NCBI GenBank assembly: GCA_036399055.1
Contig: DASWNX010000016.1
Coordinates: forward strand, 60,685 to 124,684
Length of the DNA: 64,000 nt
DNA from: Jatrophihabitans sp.
Lineage (GTDB): Bacteria; Actinomycetota; Actinomycetes; Mycobacteriales; Jatrophihabitantaceae
Reading direction: 5' to 3'
The position numbers and the translations under genes were made by a program. Positions within the stretch are counted from its first letter, which is position 1, and every line of letters begins with the position of its first letter. Shown in pieces: positions 44,469 through 52,896 of the stretch. The notes below the pieces were generated by a model. The model was not told the DNA's origin. It saw only the letters and a program-made list of their open reading frames with translations, and ran no database searches.

Positions 44469-45571
44469 CCATCTTCGGAATAGACCACCTGGAGCTGTTC
44501 GTCGGCGACGCTCAGCAGGCGGCTTACTACTTCGGAGCGGCCTTCGGCCTGGAGGTGGCCGGCCGGGGCGGGCCCGAGACCGGGCTGTTCGGCCAGCGGT
44601 CGGTGCTGATGGCGCACGACCAGGTGCAGATAATGCTGACCTCGGGCCTGTACGCCGACCATTCGGCCAACCACTACGTCCACCAGCACGGCGACGGCGT
44701 GGCGGTGGTGGCGATGCGGGTCGATGACGTGGCCGACTGCTTCGCCGAGCTGGTGAGCCGCGGCGCGGAGCCGATGTCGCCGCCGAGGTCATTCTCCGAT
44801 GGCGTCACGAGCGTGGCCTTCGCCGACGTCAGGGGCTTCGGCGACGTGGTGCACCGGCTGGTGCAGCGCGATGGCGAGGGCGACAGCTTTCTGCCGGGCC
44901 CGATCGAGATGCTCGAACGCGAGCCCACCGAGCACCCGATGTTCCACAAGATCGACCACCTGGCGATCTGTGTGCCGGCCGGCCAGCTTCAAGCGACCTC
45001 GCGGTTCTACCAGCAGGTGTACGGCTTCGCCGAGATCTTCACCGAGTACATCGAGGTGGCCGGCCAGGGGATGAACTCGGTGGTCGTGCAGAGCCCGTCC
45101 GGAGGGGTCACCTTCACCCTGATCGAGCCGGACACCGAGCGGCGGGCCGGCCAGATCGATGACTTCCTGCAGTGGCACGCCGGCGCCGGCGTGCAACACG
45201 TGGCTCTGATCACCGACGACATCGTCTCCACGGTGGATCGGCTCGGCAGCCGCGGCGTCCGGTTCCTCAGCACCCCGGCCGCCTACTACCAGAGCCTGGA
45301 GGCCCGGGTCGGCGCCGTGGACGCGCCGATCGCCGAGCTGAGCCGGCTCGGCATCCTGGTCGACCGCGACCATTGGGGTCAGTTGCTGCAGATCTTCACC
45401 GAGTCCACCCATGTCCGGCGCACCTTGTTCATCGAGGTGATCGAGCGGCGCGGCGCCCGCACCTTCGGCAGCGGCAACATCAAAGCGCTGTACGAGGCCA
45501 AGGAACGTGAGATGGTGCACGCGCCGACACCGATGGCTGCCGATCCCGACCCCGAGCCGATGGAAGTGTGA
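44465..45571 (+). CDS. hmaS: 4-hydroxymandelate synthase (HPPD-like dioxygenase)
   Basis: A 368-residue two-domain non-heme iron enzyme. Iron ligands are His165 (HKIDHLAI), His245 (GVQHVALI) and Glu324 (LFIEVIER). The C-terminal stretch TFGSGNIKALYEAKERE is like hydroxymandelate synthases rather than the GFGxGNFKALFEAIE of HPPDs, and the co-located oxidase and aminotransferase complete the 4-hydroxyphenylglycine route. It should turn 4-hydroxyphenylpyruvate into 4-hydroxymandelate. HPPD activity (homogentisate formation) remains an alternative. Confidence 0.85.
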   Translation: MTIFGIDHLELFVGDAQQAAYYFGAAFGLEVAGRGGPETGLFGQRSVLMAHDQVQIMLTSGLYADHSANHYVHQHGDGVAVVAMRVDDVADCFAELVSRGAEPMSPPRSFSDGVTSVAFADVRGFGDVVHRLVQRDGEGDSFLPGPIEMLEREPTEHPMFHKIDHLAICVPAGQLQATSRFYQQVYGFAEIFTEYIEVAGQGMNSVVVQSPSGGVTFTLIEPDTERRAGQIDDFLQWHAGAGVQHVALITDDIVSTVDRLGSRGVRFLSTPAAYYQSLEARVGAVDAPIAELSRLGILVDRDHWGQLLQIFTESTHVRRTLFIEVIERRGARTFGSGNIKALYEAKEREMVHAPTPMAADPDPEPMEV

Positions 45572-46479
45572 TGATGTCCAGCAGCGAGTTCAGCCTCACC
45601 GCCGAGGAAGCGTCGCTCCTGCCTTCTGAGGAGGACGTCCGGTTCTACGCCGAGCACGGCTGGTACCTGTCCGACAAGCTGTTCAGCGACGACGAGATCG
45701 ACGCGCTGGTGGCGGCCAGTGACGATTACTACGACGGTGTCCGCGACCACCGGCTGCCGACCCGGCCGGCGAAGTTGGCCTACTGGCGACCCGAGCACGG
45801 TGAGGTGCAACGGCACAACGACTACGTGCACTACGAAAGCGACGCGATCGCCAAGATCCTGCGCAAGCCGTTGCTGGGCGCGGTCGCGGCCAGGCTCGCG
45901 CAGGCGCCCGAAATCCGGATCTTCCAGTCCACCATGATCTACAAACCACCGGTCGCGGCTGAGCCGACCAATGTGGTTCCCTGGCACTTCGACAAGCATT
46001 ACTGGGCTTCCTCGACCTCGGAGCGGATGCTCACGGCCTTCTTGCCGTTTCACGACTGCCCTCCGGAGATGGGCACCATCACCATGGTCGACGGCAGCCA
46101 TCGGTGGCGCGAGATCGGCAACGACGACAGCACGGTGCGGCACTTCGCCGAGCGAGACAAAGCCCAACTGGACGACATGTTGGCCAAGAACGCCGCCTAC
46201 AACGGCGTCGAGGTGGTCAAGGTCCCGATCACGATTCCCAAGGGGCATATGAGCTTTCACCACTGCCGCACCTACCACGGCAGCGGTCCCAACCTGAGCG
46301 ACCGCCCGCGCCGGGCGATCTCGCTGCATCTGCAGGACGGCGCCAACGCCTACCGGGAATTCCGGCTCTCCAACGGGACGCTGGCCGGTTACAACCACGA
46401 CAGCCTGGTGCGGCGCACCGCCGACGGCCGACCTGACTACGCCGACCCGGCCTACTGCCCGACTCTCTGGCGCGACTAG
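45571..46479 (+). CDS. Phytanoyl-CoA dioxygenase-family Fe(II)/2-oxoglutarate oxygenase
   Basis: A 302-residue cupin-fold oxygenase. The iron triad is His139 and Asp141 (PWHFDKHYW) and His236 (TYHGSGPN). Arg in SDRPRRAISLH should bind 2-oxoglutarate. It likely hydroxylates or desaturates a carrier-bound or small intermediate. ATG 45571 overlaps the hmaS stop; 45574 or GTG 45568 are alternatives. Confidence 0.88.
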   Translation: MMSSSEFSLTAEEASLLPSEEDVRFYAEHGWYLSDKLFSDDEIDALVAASDDYYDGVRDHRLPTRPAKLAYWRPEHGEVQRHNDYVHYESDAIAKILRKPLLGAVAARLAQAPEIRIFQSTMIYKPPVAAEPTNVVPWHFDKHYWASSTSERMLTAFLPFHDCPPEMGTITMVDGSHRWREIGNDDSTVRHFAERDKAQLDDMLAKNAAYNGVEVVKVPITIPKGHMSFHHCRTYHGSGPNLSDRPRRAISLHLQDGANAYREFRLSNGTLAGYNHDSLVRRTADGRPDYADPAYCPTLWRD

Positions 46480-46493
46480 GCCCGGGAAGAAGA

Positions 46494-47435
46494 ATGCCGC
46501 TGGACCCGCAGGCACAGCAATGGCGCGAGCGCCGGATCGCCGATCAGGTGCGCCCGCTGTACACCCTGACCCTTGCCGAGGCGCGGGCTGCCGACCTCGC
46601 TGAGATCCGGGCCGGCGGCGGTGACCCTGAGCCGGTCCACGAGGTCCTGGATCTGCGGCTGCCCGCCAGTGGTGGTGAGCTGCCGCTGCGGCTGTACCGG
46701 CCCTCCGGTCAGGCTGAGCTGCCCGCGCTGGTCTACTTCTTCGGCGGCGGCTGGACTCTGGGCCAGATCGACACCTGCGACGGCATCTGCCGCACGCTGG
46801 CCAACGCCGTCGGGTGCGTGGTGATCGCCGCCGGCTACCGGTTGGCGCCGGAGCACAAGTTTCCGAGCGCGGTGCAGGACTGCTATGACGCCGTCAGCTG
46901 GATCGCCGAGCACGCCGGGGAACTCGGCGTCGATCCGAGCCGACTGGCTGTCGGCGGTGACAGCGCCGGCGGCAACCTGGCCGCGGCCGTCACGCTGCTG
47001 GCCAGGCAGCAGGCCGGCCCGCCGCTGGCCGCGCAACTGCTGGTCTATCCCAACACCTGCTTCGACGCCGACACCCCGTCGATGCGGCAGAACGACGACC
47101 CGAGCATGTTCAACCGGCGCTCGGTGGACTGGTACTGGGAGCACTACCTGCCCTCGGCCGCCGAGGGCAAGAATCCGCTGGCCTCGCCGCTGCTGGCCTC
47201 TGATCACGCCGGGCTGCCGGCCGCGCTGGTGATCACCGCTGAGTACGACCCGCTGCGTGATGAGGCCGAGGAGTACGCCTCCCGGTTGCGGGCGGCCGGC
47301 GTGCCCACCGAGTTGAGCCGTTACGACGGCATGATGCACGGCTTCTTCCTGATGTATCCCCTGTTGAAGAGCGGCCGCCGGGCAGTGGACCAGGCCGTTG
47401 ACTTTCTGCGAGCCCGGTTGGGGCTGAGCCGGTGA
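46494..47435 (+). CDS. HSL-family alpha/beta hydrolase (esterase/lipase type)
   Basis: A 313-residue hydrolase. The nucleophile elbow is GGDSAGGN, with Asp in YDPLRDEAEEY and His in MMHGFF. The oxyanion-hole motif reads YFFGGGW, whereas most members have HGGGW; Phe-Gly replaces the His. It overlaps hmo by ATGA, so it works in the same pathway, perhaps product release or deacylation. Confidence 0.9.
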   Translation: MPLDPQAQQWRERRIADQVRPLYTLTLAEARAADLAEIRAGGGDPEPVHEVLDLRLPASGGELPLRLYRPSGQAELPALVYFFGGGWTLGQIDTCDGICRTLANAVGCVVIAAGYRLAPEHKFPSAVQDCYDAVSWIAEHAGELGVDPSRLAVGGDSAGGNLAAAVTLLARQQAGPPLAAQLLVYPNTCFDADTPSMRQNDDPSMFNRRSVDWYWEHYLPSAAEGKNPLASPLLASDHAGLPAALVITAEYDPLRDEAEEYASRLRAAGVPTELSRYDGMMHGFFLMYPLLKSGRRAVDQAVDFLRARLGLSR

Positions 47436-48523
47436 CCGAGCCGGCGATGGTGTCGCTGCTCGACTTCGAGGCCCGCGCGAAGGCCTTGCTGCCGGCCGAC
47501 GTCTGGGACTTCATCGACGGCGGCAGCGGCTGCGAGATCACCATGCGGGCCAACCGGCAGGCGCTGGACTCGGTCTCGGTCTATCCCCGAGTGCTGGGCG
47601 GCGCCCTGAGCGGCACCGAGGTGAGTCTGCTCGGCGCCTCGATGGCGATGCCGGTCGCGGTGGCGCCGATGGCCTATCAGCGCCTGGTGCACCCGGCTGG
47701 CGAGATCGCGATGGCCGAGGCTGCCTGCCAGGCAGGGATACCGCTGATGCTCAGCGCGCTGAGCAGTTGCGCGGTCGAAGAGGTCGCGCGAACCGGCGCC
47801 ACGATCTGGTTCCAGCTGTACTGGCTGCGCGAACGACCCAGGTTGGAGCAGTTGATCGAGCGAGCGCAGGCTGCCGGCAGCACCGCTCTGGTGGTCACCC
47901 TGGACGTGCCGATCATGGGCCGGCGACTGCGTGATGTCCGGAACCAGTTCGCGTTGCCTGCCGGGGTGACGGCCGCCAACCTCGCCGACGGCCCGGCCAG
48001 CAGAGCGCATCTGAGCAGTGTGGGGGAATCGGCGGTCGCGGCGCACACCAGCGAGTTGTTCGGGTCAGCGCTGACCTGGTCGGACCTGCAATGGTTGCGC
48101 AGTCGATCGAGTTTGCCGCTCGTGGTCAAGGGTATTCTCGATCCACGCGACGCGGTGCGAGCTGTCGAGGTCGGCGCCGACGCGGTTGTGGTGTCCAATC
48201 ACGGTGGTCGCCAGCTTGACGGGGCGCCGGCCAGCGTCATCGCGTTGAGCGCCGTCGTGGCCGAGGTCGGCCAGCAGTGCCCCGTGCTTGTGGACAGCGG
48301 CATCCGCAGCGGGATGGACGTGCTTCGCGCGCTGGCGCTGGGCGCGTCCGGGGTGCTGGTCGGCCGGCCGCTGCTGTGGGCGCTGGCAGCCGGCGGGGCA
48401 GCCGGCGCGGCGCAGGCCTTGTCGCTGCTGGGCGCGGAGTTCCGGGAGTCGCTGATCCTGGCCGGTTGCGCCGATCCGGCGGCCGCTGGACAGCTGCGCA
48501 CCGACCTGAGCAGTCATCGGTGA
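47432..48523 (+). CDS. hmo: 4-hydroxymandelate oxidase (FMN-dependent alpha-hydroxyacid oxidase)
   Basis: A 363-residue flavoenzyme of the glycolate/lactate oxidase family. Catalytic Lys233 (VVKGI), His257 and Arg260 (VSNHGGRQLDG), and FMN-binding AVAPMAYQRLVHP are present. It is expected to oxidise 4-hydroxymandelate to 4-hydroxyphenylglyoxylate. The ATGA overlap at its start and GTGA overlap at its end couple it to its neighbours. Confidence 0.87.
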   Translation: MTEPAMVSLLDFEARAKALLPADVWDFIDGGSGCEITMRANRQALDSVSVYPRVLGGALSGTEVSLLGASMAMPVAVAPMAYQRLVHPAGEIAMAEAACQAGIPLMLSALSSCAVEEVARTGATIWFQLYWLRERPRLEQLIERAQAAGSTALVVTLDVPIMGRRLRDVRNQFALPAGVTAANLADGPASRAHLSSVGESAVAAHTSELFGSALTWSDLQWLRSRSSLPLVVKGILDPRDAVRAVEVGADAVVVSNHGGRQLDGAPASVIALSAVVAEVGQQCPVLVDSGIRSGMDVLRALALGASGVLVGRPLLWALAAGGAAGAAQALSLLGAEFRESLILAGCADPAAAGQLRTDLSSHR

Positions 48524-49872
48524 GCACCCCTGCCGACCGCCCGCGCAGCGGCGCGCTGCGCACCGAGGAGTTGTTCGGCGCGCTGCGCACCGAGGAGTTG
48601 TTCGGCGCGCTGGAGGACCCGGCGCTGAACTCGATGAACTTTCTCAACGAGATCTCTCACCGGTACCCGGATGCGATCTCTCTGGCCGCCGGCCGGCCGG
48701 CCGAGCAGTTCTTCCAGACCGACTCGATCGAGCGCTACCTGCGCAGGTTCTGCCTGCACCTGGAACAAGACCTGGGGTACTCCGAGGAGGAGGTGCGCCG
48801 CACCCTCTTCCAGTACGGGCGCACCAAGGGGATCGTGCACCACCTGATCGCGGCGAACCTGGCGCTGGACGAAGGCGTCTTCATCGACCCCGAGTCGATC
48901 GTGGTCACCGTCGGCTGCCAGGAGGCGATGTACCTGGTGCTGCGGGCGTTGCGCACCGCCGCCTCGGACGTGCTGTTGACGGTGGCCCCGACCTACGTCG
49001 GTCTGACCGGCGCGGCCCGGCTGGTCGAGATGCCGGTGCTGCCGGTCGCCTCCAGCAGGGGAGGGGTCGACCTTGACGACCTCCTGCGCCAGATCCGGCA
49101 GGCCCGAGCCGCGGGCCTGCGTCCCCGTGCCTGCTACGTGATGCCTGACTTCGCCAACCCGTCCGGCGTCAGCATGGACCTCGCCGACCGCCGGCGGCTG
49201 CTGGCCATCGCGGCCGCCGAAGGCATCCTGCTGCTGGAGGACAACCCGTACGGGCTGTTCCCCCACACCGACAGCCAGCGCCAGCCGACCCTCAAATCCC
49301 TCGACGAGCAGCGGACGGTGGTCTACCTCGGCTCGTTCGCCAAGACAGCGATGCCCGGCGCCCGGGTGGGCTACGTGGTCGCCGACCAGTCGGTGGTCGA
49401 TTCCAGCGGCAGGACAGGCCTGCTCGCCGACCAGTTGTCCAAGATCAAGAGCATGTTGACGGTGAACACCTCACCGATCGCCCAGGCTGTCGTGGGCGGC
49501 AAGCTGCTGGAGAACGGCTGCAGCCTGCTGGCGGCAACCGAGGGCGAGCGGGCCGTCTACACCGACAACATGCGCGTGATGGTGGAGGGACTGGCGGCGC
49601 GGTTTCCCGATGTTGAAGGCGGCGTTGGGCACAATGCGCCGACCGGCGGCTTCTTCGTCGTGGTGACGGTGCCGTTTCGGGTCGACGACGCGCTGCTGGA
49701 GCGCTCGGCAGCCGACTACGGCGTGCTGTGGACCTCGATGCACCACTTCTACGAGCCGGGCATGCCGGTGAACGCGATACGGCTCAGCTGCAGCACCGTG
49801 ACCCCGCAGCAGATCGAGACCGGGCTCGACCGGCTGGCGCGGCTGATCAACGACCAGTTGCGCGGCCGCTGA
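48520..49872 (+). CDS. hpgT: Hydroxyphenylglycine aminotransferase
   Basis: A 450-residue PLP-dependent aminotransferase of fold type I. The PLP lysine is Lys275 (YLGSFAKTAMPG), with VTVGCQEAMYLVLRAL and MPDFANPSGVSM upstream. It should aminate 4-hydroxyphenylglyoxylate to 4-hydroxyphenylglycine. The GTG start overlaps hmo. Residues 11-28 contain a 9-residue direct duplication encoded by two exact 27-bp copies. It ends at a bidirectional hairpin. Confidence 0.87.
   Translation: MSTPADRPRSGALRTEELFGALRTEELFGALEDPALNSMNFLNEISHRYPDAISLAAGRPAEQFFQTDSIERYLRRFCLHLEQDLGYSEEEVRRTLFQYGRTKGIVHHLIAANLALDEGVFIDPESIVVTVGCQEAMYLVLRALRTAASDVLLTVAPTYVGLTGAARLVEMPVLPVASSRGGVDLDDLLRQIRQARAAGLRPRACYVMPDFANPSGVSMDLADRRRLLAIAAAEGILLLEDNPYGLFPHTDSQRQPTLKSLDEQRTVVYLGSFAKTAMPGARVGYVVADQSVVDSSGRTGLLADQLSKIKSMLTVNTSPIAQAVVGGKLLENGCSLLAATEGERAVYTDNMRVMVEGLAARFPDVEGGVGHNAPTGGFFVVVTVPFRVDDALLERSAADYGVLWTSMHHFYEPGMPVNAIRLSCSTVTPQQIETGLDRLARLINDQLRGR
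48550..48603. repeat. 27-bp tandem duplication in hpgT
   Basis: Two exact, in-frame 27-bp copies give a doubled GALRTEELF segment at the N-terminus of the aminotransferase. Sequence identity is complete, which suggests a recent event. Confidence 0.92.
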
Positions 49873-49888
49873 GGGTGGGGCTCAGCGG
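49866..49888. terminator. Bidirectional hairpin overlapping two stop codons
   Basis: CCGCTGAG (49866-49873) pairs perfectly with CTCAGCGG (49881-49888) around a 7-nt loop. The stops of hpgT and the convergent coiled-coil gene both lie in its arms. It probably ends both transcripts. Confidence 0.65.
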
Positions 49889-50268
49889 ATCGGGTCGCCG
49901 TCGGTGCGCTCGCTCTGCGCCGTGCGGTCCTCGCGCAGGCGCGGGTCCAGGGTGCTGGCGCGCTCCTGCAGTCGCTGGGCCTCGGCCCGCTCGCGCTCAG
50001 CCTCAGCCATCCGCTGCTGGGCGTCACGCTCGTTGTCACTGGCGCGCAACTCGGCTTCGGCGCGTTCCCGCCGGGCCCGTGCGGCCTGCTCCTCGGCCGC
50101 TGCCTGGGCCGACTCCGCTCGGGCGGAGCGCTCGTTGGCTTCTTCTAGGTGGTGCTGAGCCTCGACCCGCTTGCGCTCGGTGGCCCGGCCTCGCATCCGG
50201 GGCAGCATGACCAGGGCGATCACGGCGAGCACTACGACGATGACGATGACGATGACGAGCGTTTCCAT
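49882..50268 (-). CDS. Membrane-anchored coiled-coil protein
   Basis: A 128-residue protein with an N-terminal hydrophobic helix (TLVIVIVIVVVLAVIALVML) followed by a long Ala/Glu/Arg-rich coiled coil (about 30-105). The body should lie in the cytoplasm as the membrane-anchor is followed by basic residues. Function unknown; similar proteins occur widely in actinobacteria. Confidence 0.75.
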   Translation of the reverse strand: METLVIVIVIVVVLAVIALVMLPRMRGRATERKRVEAQHHLEEANERSARAESAQAAAEEQAARARRERAEAELRASDNERDAQQRMAEAERERAEAQRLQERASTLDPRLREDRTAQSERTDGDPIR

Positions 50269-50381
50269 GACAACGTCCCTTCTTGTTGGAAAAGACGTTA
50301 ACGTCCCGCGCCGTCAGACGCCACCATGAAGGGCCAGAAGCGCTGGCGACCGCCGCCAGGACGGGGTCTAGCCCGCGAGGC

Positions 50382-51158
50382 CTAAGCGGTCGGCAGCACT
50401 CCGGTGCGGCACAGCTGGTCGCTGACGTCGCGGAGCTTGGTGTGGGTGTGCTGGGACGCCTTCACCAGCAGCGCGAACGCCGCGTCCGGGGTCACCCGGT
50501 AGCGCTCCATCAGGATGCCCTTGGCCTGGCCGATGACATCGCGGCTGGACAGCGCGGCCGTCATGTTGCGCCGCCACTCATCGCCGGCCAGCGCGAGGGT
50601 GATGTTGGCGGCGAAGACGGCGGCCATCGCCTGGGACTCCTCGTCGAAAGCGTCAGGGGTTGCCGAAGCCAGGCTCAGCGAGCCGTAGATCCGGTCCTGG
50701 ATCATCAAGGGGGTGCACATCATGCTGCCGACCCCTAAAGGAATGGCCCCGGCGGCGAACTGAGGCCAGCGTGTCTCGGTCGCCAGGTTCGCAACCCACA
50801 CCACGCCCAGCTGCTTGACCGCGTCCAGGCACGGACCTTCACCCACCTCGTTCTGCAGCGCGATGATCTGCGGCGGCAGCGGGCCGGTGACCGCGCAGGC
50901 CTCCAGCCGGCTAGGACCAGTGAGAATGACCAGAGCCGCCAATTCGGCGCCCGGGACGATGTCGATCGCGCCCTGAGTGATCACCGTCAGCGGATCGGCG
51001 CCGTTGTGGACGGTCAGCGCCAACTCGGTGAGCGCTGCTCCGAACCGGGCGGCGCCACTCTTGCTTTCCTTGCTGACCAGCTGCTGTCCGGCTCGGATGA
51101 CGGGCGGAGGCTCCGGGGAGGATTGTGACATCTCTACCTGCTCAAGCAGCTCTGACAT
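50382..51158 (-). CDS. GAF-ANTAR RNA-binding antitermination regulator
   Basis: A 258-residue regulator. GAF domain at about 35-185 (GEGPCLDAVKQLGVVWVANL; GVGSMMCTPLMIQDRIYGSL), ANTAR domain at about 190-250 (DVIGQAKGILMERYRVTPDAAFALLVKASQ). GGGAGGAACT precedes ATG 51158. It is the second such protein in this window and has a more canonical ANTAR motif than the first. Confidence 0.9.
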   Translation of the reverse strand: MSELLEQVEMSQSSPEPPPVIRAGQQLVSKESKSGAARFGAALTELALTVHNGADPLTVITQGAIDIVPGAELAALVILTGPSRLEACAVTGPLPPQIIALQNEVGEGPCLDAVKQLGVVWVANLATETRWPQFAAGAIPLGVGSMMCTPLMIQDRIYGSLSLASATPDAFDEESQAMAAVFAANITLALAGDEWRRNMTAALSSRDVIGQAKGILMERYRVTPDAAFALLVKASQHTHTKLRDVSDQLCRTGVLPTA

Positions 51159-51300
51159 AGTTCCTCCCGCTCTGGACACACCCGATCGACGCGACTGTCC
51201 GTGAAAGCGATGCACATCGACCTGTCACATGTGGCGCCGTCACCGGAGTGTAACCGGAAGCGATTGCGGAAACGAGTGACGCGCTGCGGCCGCCCACCGC

Positions 51301-52176
51301 TCAGGGGCCGGCTTCGATGCGCTCGCGCATGGCCGTCAACGGCCAGGGGCGACCCTCCTGCCAGCCATAGCGCCAGGGATGCACCGCCTCCACCCACCAG
51401 GTGGCCCCGGCGTCGCGATGCTCGGCGTGACGCTCGATCCGTCCGGGGTCATCGCCCTGGGTCTCGCCAGGGACGGCGATGTCATAGGGCGTGTCCGTCC
51501 CGGGCGAGGAGGCCGCGCGTAACGAGGCCATCCGGGCCGCGACAGCCGCGGTGTCGGCGACCTCCCAGCCTCCGTCCAGGCGCATCGGCGCCACCCCGTC
51601 CCAGCGAGCGGCCCGGCGGAACGGACGCGTCCCGGGCCAGGTGCCACCGACCCAGATCGGAATGCGTGGCTGCTGCAGTGGAGGCGGATAGCAGACAGCC
51701 GACCAGTCGGGGCCGGCCGTGCGGTAATGCCGGCCCTGGTGATGGACGGGTTCGCCGGTCCACAGCCGCTCCAACAACTCCAGATGCTCATCGAGCATCT
51801 CGCCGCGGATCACCGCCTCGGTTTGCTCGCCGCAGTAATCCCATTCGAAGGGGCCGCCGCCGATGCCGACCCCCAGCACCAGCCGGCCCTGGCTGAGCCG
51901 GTCAAGAGTGACGGTCTGACGCGCCACCACGATTGGGCGGCGCCGCGGCAACGGCGTGACCATGGTGCCCAGCCGGATGCGCCGGGTGGCGCAGGCGGCC
52001 GCGGTCAGCGCGATCCAGGGGTCGACGACGTCGACCGGGCCGGGAGCGAAGGCGAACAGGTGATCCCAGAGGAAGAAGCCGTCCCAGCCGGCAGCCTCCG
52101 CCGAGGCCGCCCAGTCCGCCACCAGAGCAGCATCCAACCCGGTTCCGAAACAGGGGACCGAGACCGCGTGACGCAT
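51301..52176 (-). CDS. Luciferase-like (LLM) flavin-dependent oxidoreductase
   Basis: A 291-residue TIM-barrel protein of the F420/FMN monooxygenase-like family. Motifs are GWDGFFLWDHLF near 30, IRLGTMVTPLPRRRPIVVARQTVTLDRLSQGRLVLGVGIG, and PIWVGGTWPGTRPFRRAARWDG. The substrate is unknown; a F420 cofactor is plausible in actinobacteria. Confidence 0.9.
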   Translation of the reverse strand: MRHAVSVPCFGTGLDAALVADWAASAEAAGWDGFFLWDHLFAFAPGPVDVVDPWIALTAAACATRRIRLGTMVTPLPRRRPIVVARQTVTLDRLSQGRLVLGVGIGGGPFEWDYCGEQTEAVIRGEMLDEHLELLERLWTGEPVHHQGRHYRTAGPDWSAVCYPPPLQQPRIPIWVGGTWPGTRPFRRAARWDGVAPMRLDGGWEVADTAAVAARMASLRAASSPGTDTPYDIAVPGETQGDDPGRIERHAEHRDAGATWWVEAVHPWRYGWQEGRPWPLTAMRERIEAGP

Positions 52177-52228
52177 CCGGCGAACCTACCGCGTGGGCCT
52201 GGGTTTCGCGGCGCGGACGGCGTGCGAG

Positions 52229-52441
52229 TCAGGAGTCGCTGTCGTCGGGTGAGACGTCGTTCTGCCGCTGCTGGAAGTCACAGGAGCCGGGATGCCGCTC
52301 GGGAAGCAGGCAGATCCGGCCGGTGGCCAGGTGGGTCATGCCGCAACGGTGCGCCTGAGCCGCCGCGGTGTTGATCTGGCTGTTGTGGCTCTCGGCGCGT
52401 ATCTCCTCGGACGAGGAGACGATCTTGTCAGGAGAGGTCAT
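52229..52441 (-). CDS. Small His/Cys-containing hypothetical protein
   Basis: A 70-residue protein whose C-terminal half has a regular Cys/His pattern (HRCGMTHLATGRICLLPERHPGSC), possibly a structural zinc site. The ribosome site is weak. No family recognised. It lies in the same direction as the LLM gene, 52 bp downstream of the divergent start. Confidence 0.5.
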   Translation of the reverse strand: MTSPDKIVSSSEEIRAESHNSQINTAAAQAHRCGMTHLATGRICLLPERHPGSCDFQQRQNDVSPDDSDS

Positions 52442-52761
52442 GTCGATGCCGTTCTGCCGCTTGTCGGACTACACGGAAGGCCCTCTGGCCAAACGCGGTA
52501 GTTGGCACGGGAGGCGCCTGCGCGGCGGTCAGCCTAACCTGCGACCGGTTTCGGCAAGGTGAGCAACAGGTTTCGAGATTGGCGCCTCAGCGGGGCGGTG
52601 GCGCGGATCGGTTGATCCGGGTCTTTTCCAGGTGAGCGCTGCGACGAGTCGGCCGAGGTTCACCGCCTCGGCCACTGGGCATTGCTCATCGGCAGACGCC
52701 GACCGCGGTCGGCTGTGAGGCATGAGTGGGGGAGGACAAGCAGGAAAACAAGGAGGAAACC

Positions 52762-52836
52762 ATGCGTCGTCGACCTAATGGGCACGCTGACACGCAGGCA
52801 GCGCCGCACCGCCAGGCTAACGGTGGTCACCGCTAG
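52762..52836 (+). CDS. Possible 24-residue micro-ORF with strong ribosome site
   Basis: AGGAGGAAACC, a near-ideal Shine-Dalgarno element, precedes an ATG that opens a 24-codon frame rich in Arg/His. Its stop lies inside a large inverted repeat. It may be a leader peptide or a fortuitous match. No other gene fits the 455-bp gap 52442-52896. Confidence 0.35.
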   Translation: MRRRPNGHADTQAAPHRQANGGHR

Positions 52837-52844
52837 CCTGGCGG
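52809..52844. terminator. Large imperfect hairpin
   Basis: CCGCCAGGCTA (52809-52819) pairs exactly with TAGCCTGGCGG (52834-52844), and a short inner stem (CGGT with ACCG) extends it. No U-tract. It may terminate the transcript of the micro-ORF or the convergent membrane-protein gene that ends at 52897. Confidence 0.55.
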
Positions 52845-52896
52845 CCGAGCAGAGCGAGCGGTGAAGCCCGCTCAGGTCAGCGCAGCGGCTGGCTGA

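Noticed and set aside
44465-45571. Reading hmaS as a tyrosine-catabolic HPPD
   Set aside because: The iron ligands are shared by both, but TFGSGNIKALYEA and linkage to hmo and hpgT favour hydroxymandelate synthase. I kept HPPD as an alternative only.
50283-50738. 151-codon plus-strand frame over the GAF-ANTAR gene
   Set aside because: It is opposite a strongly supported gene and has no domain.
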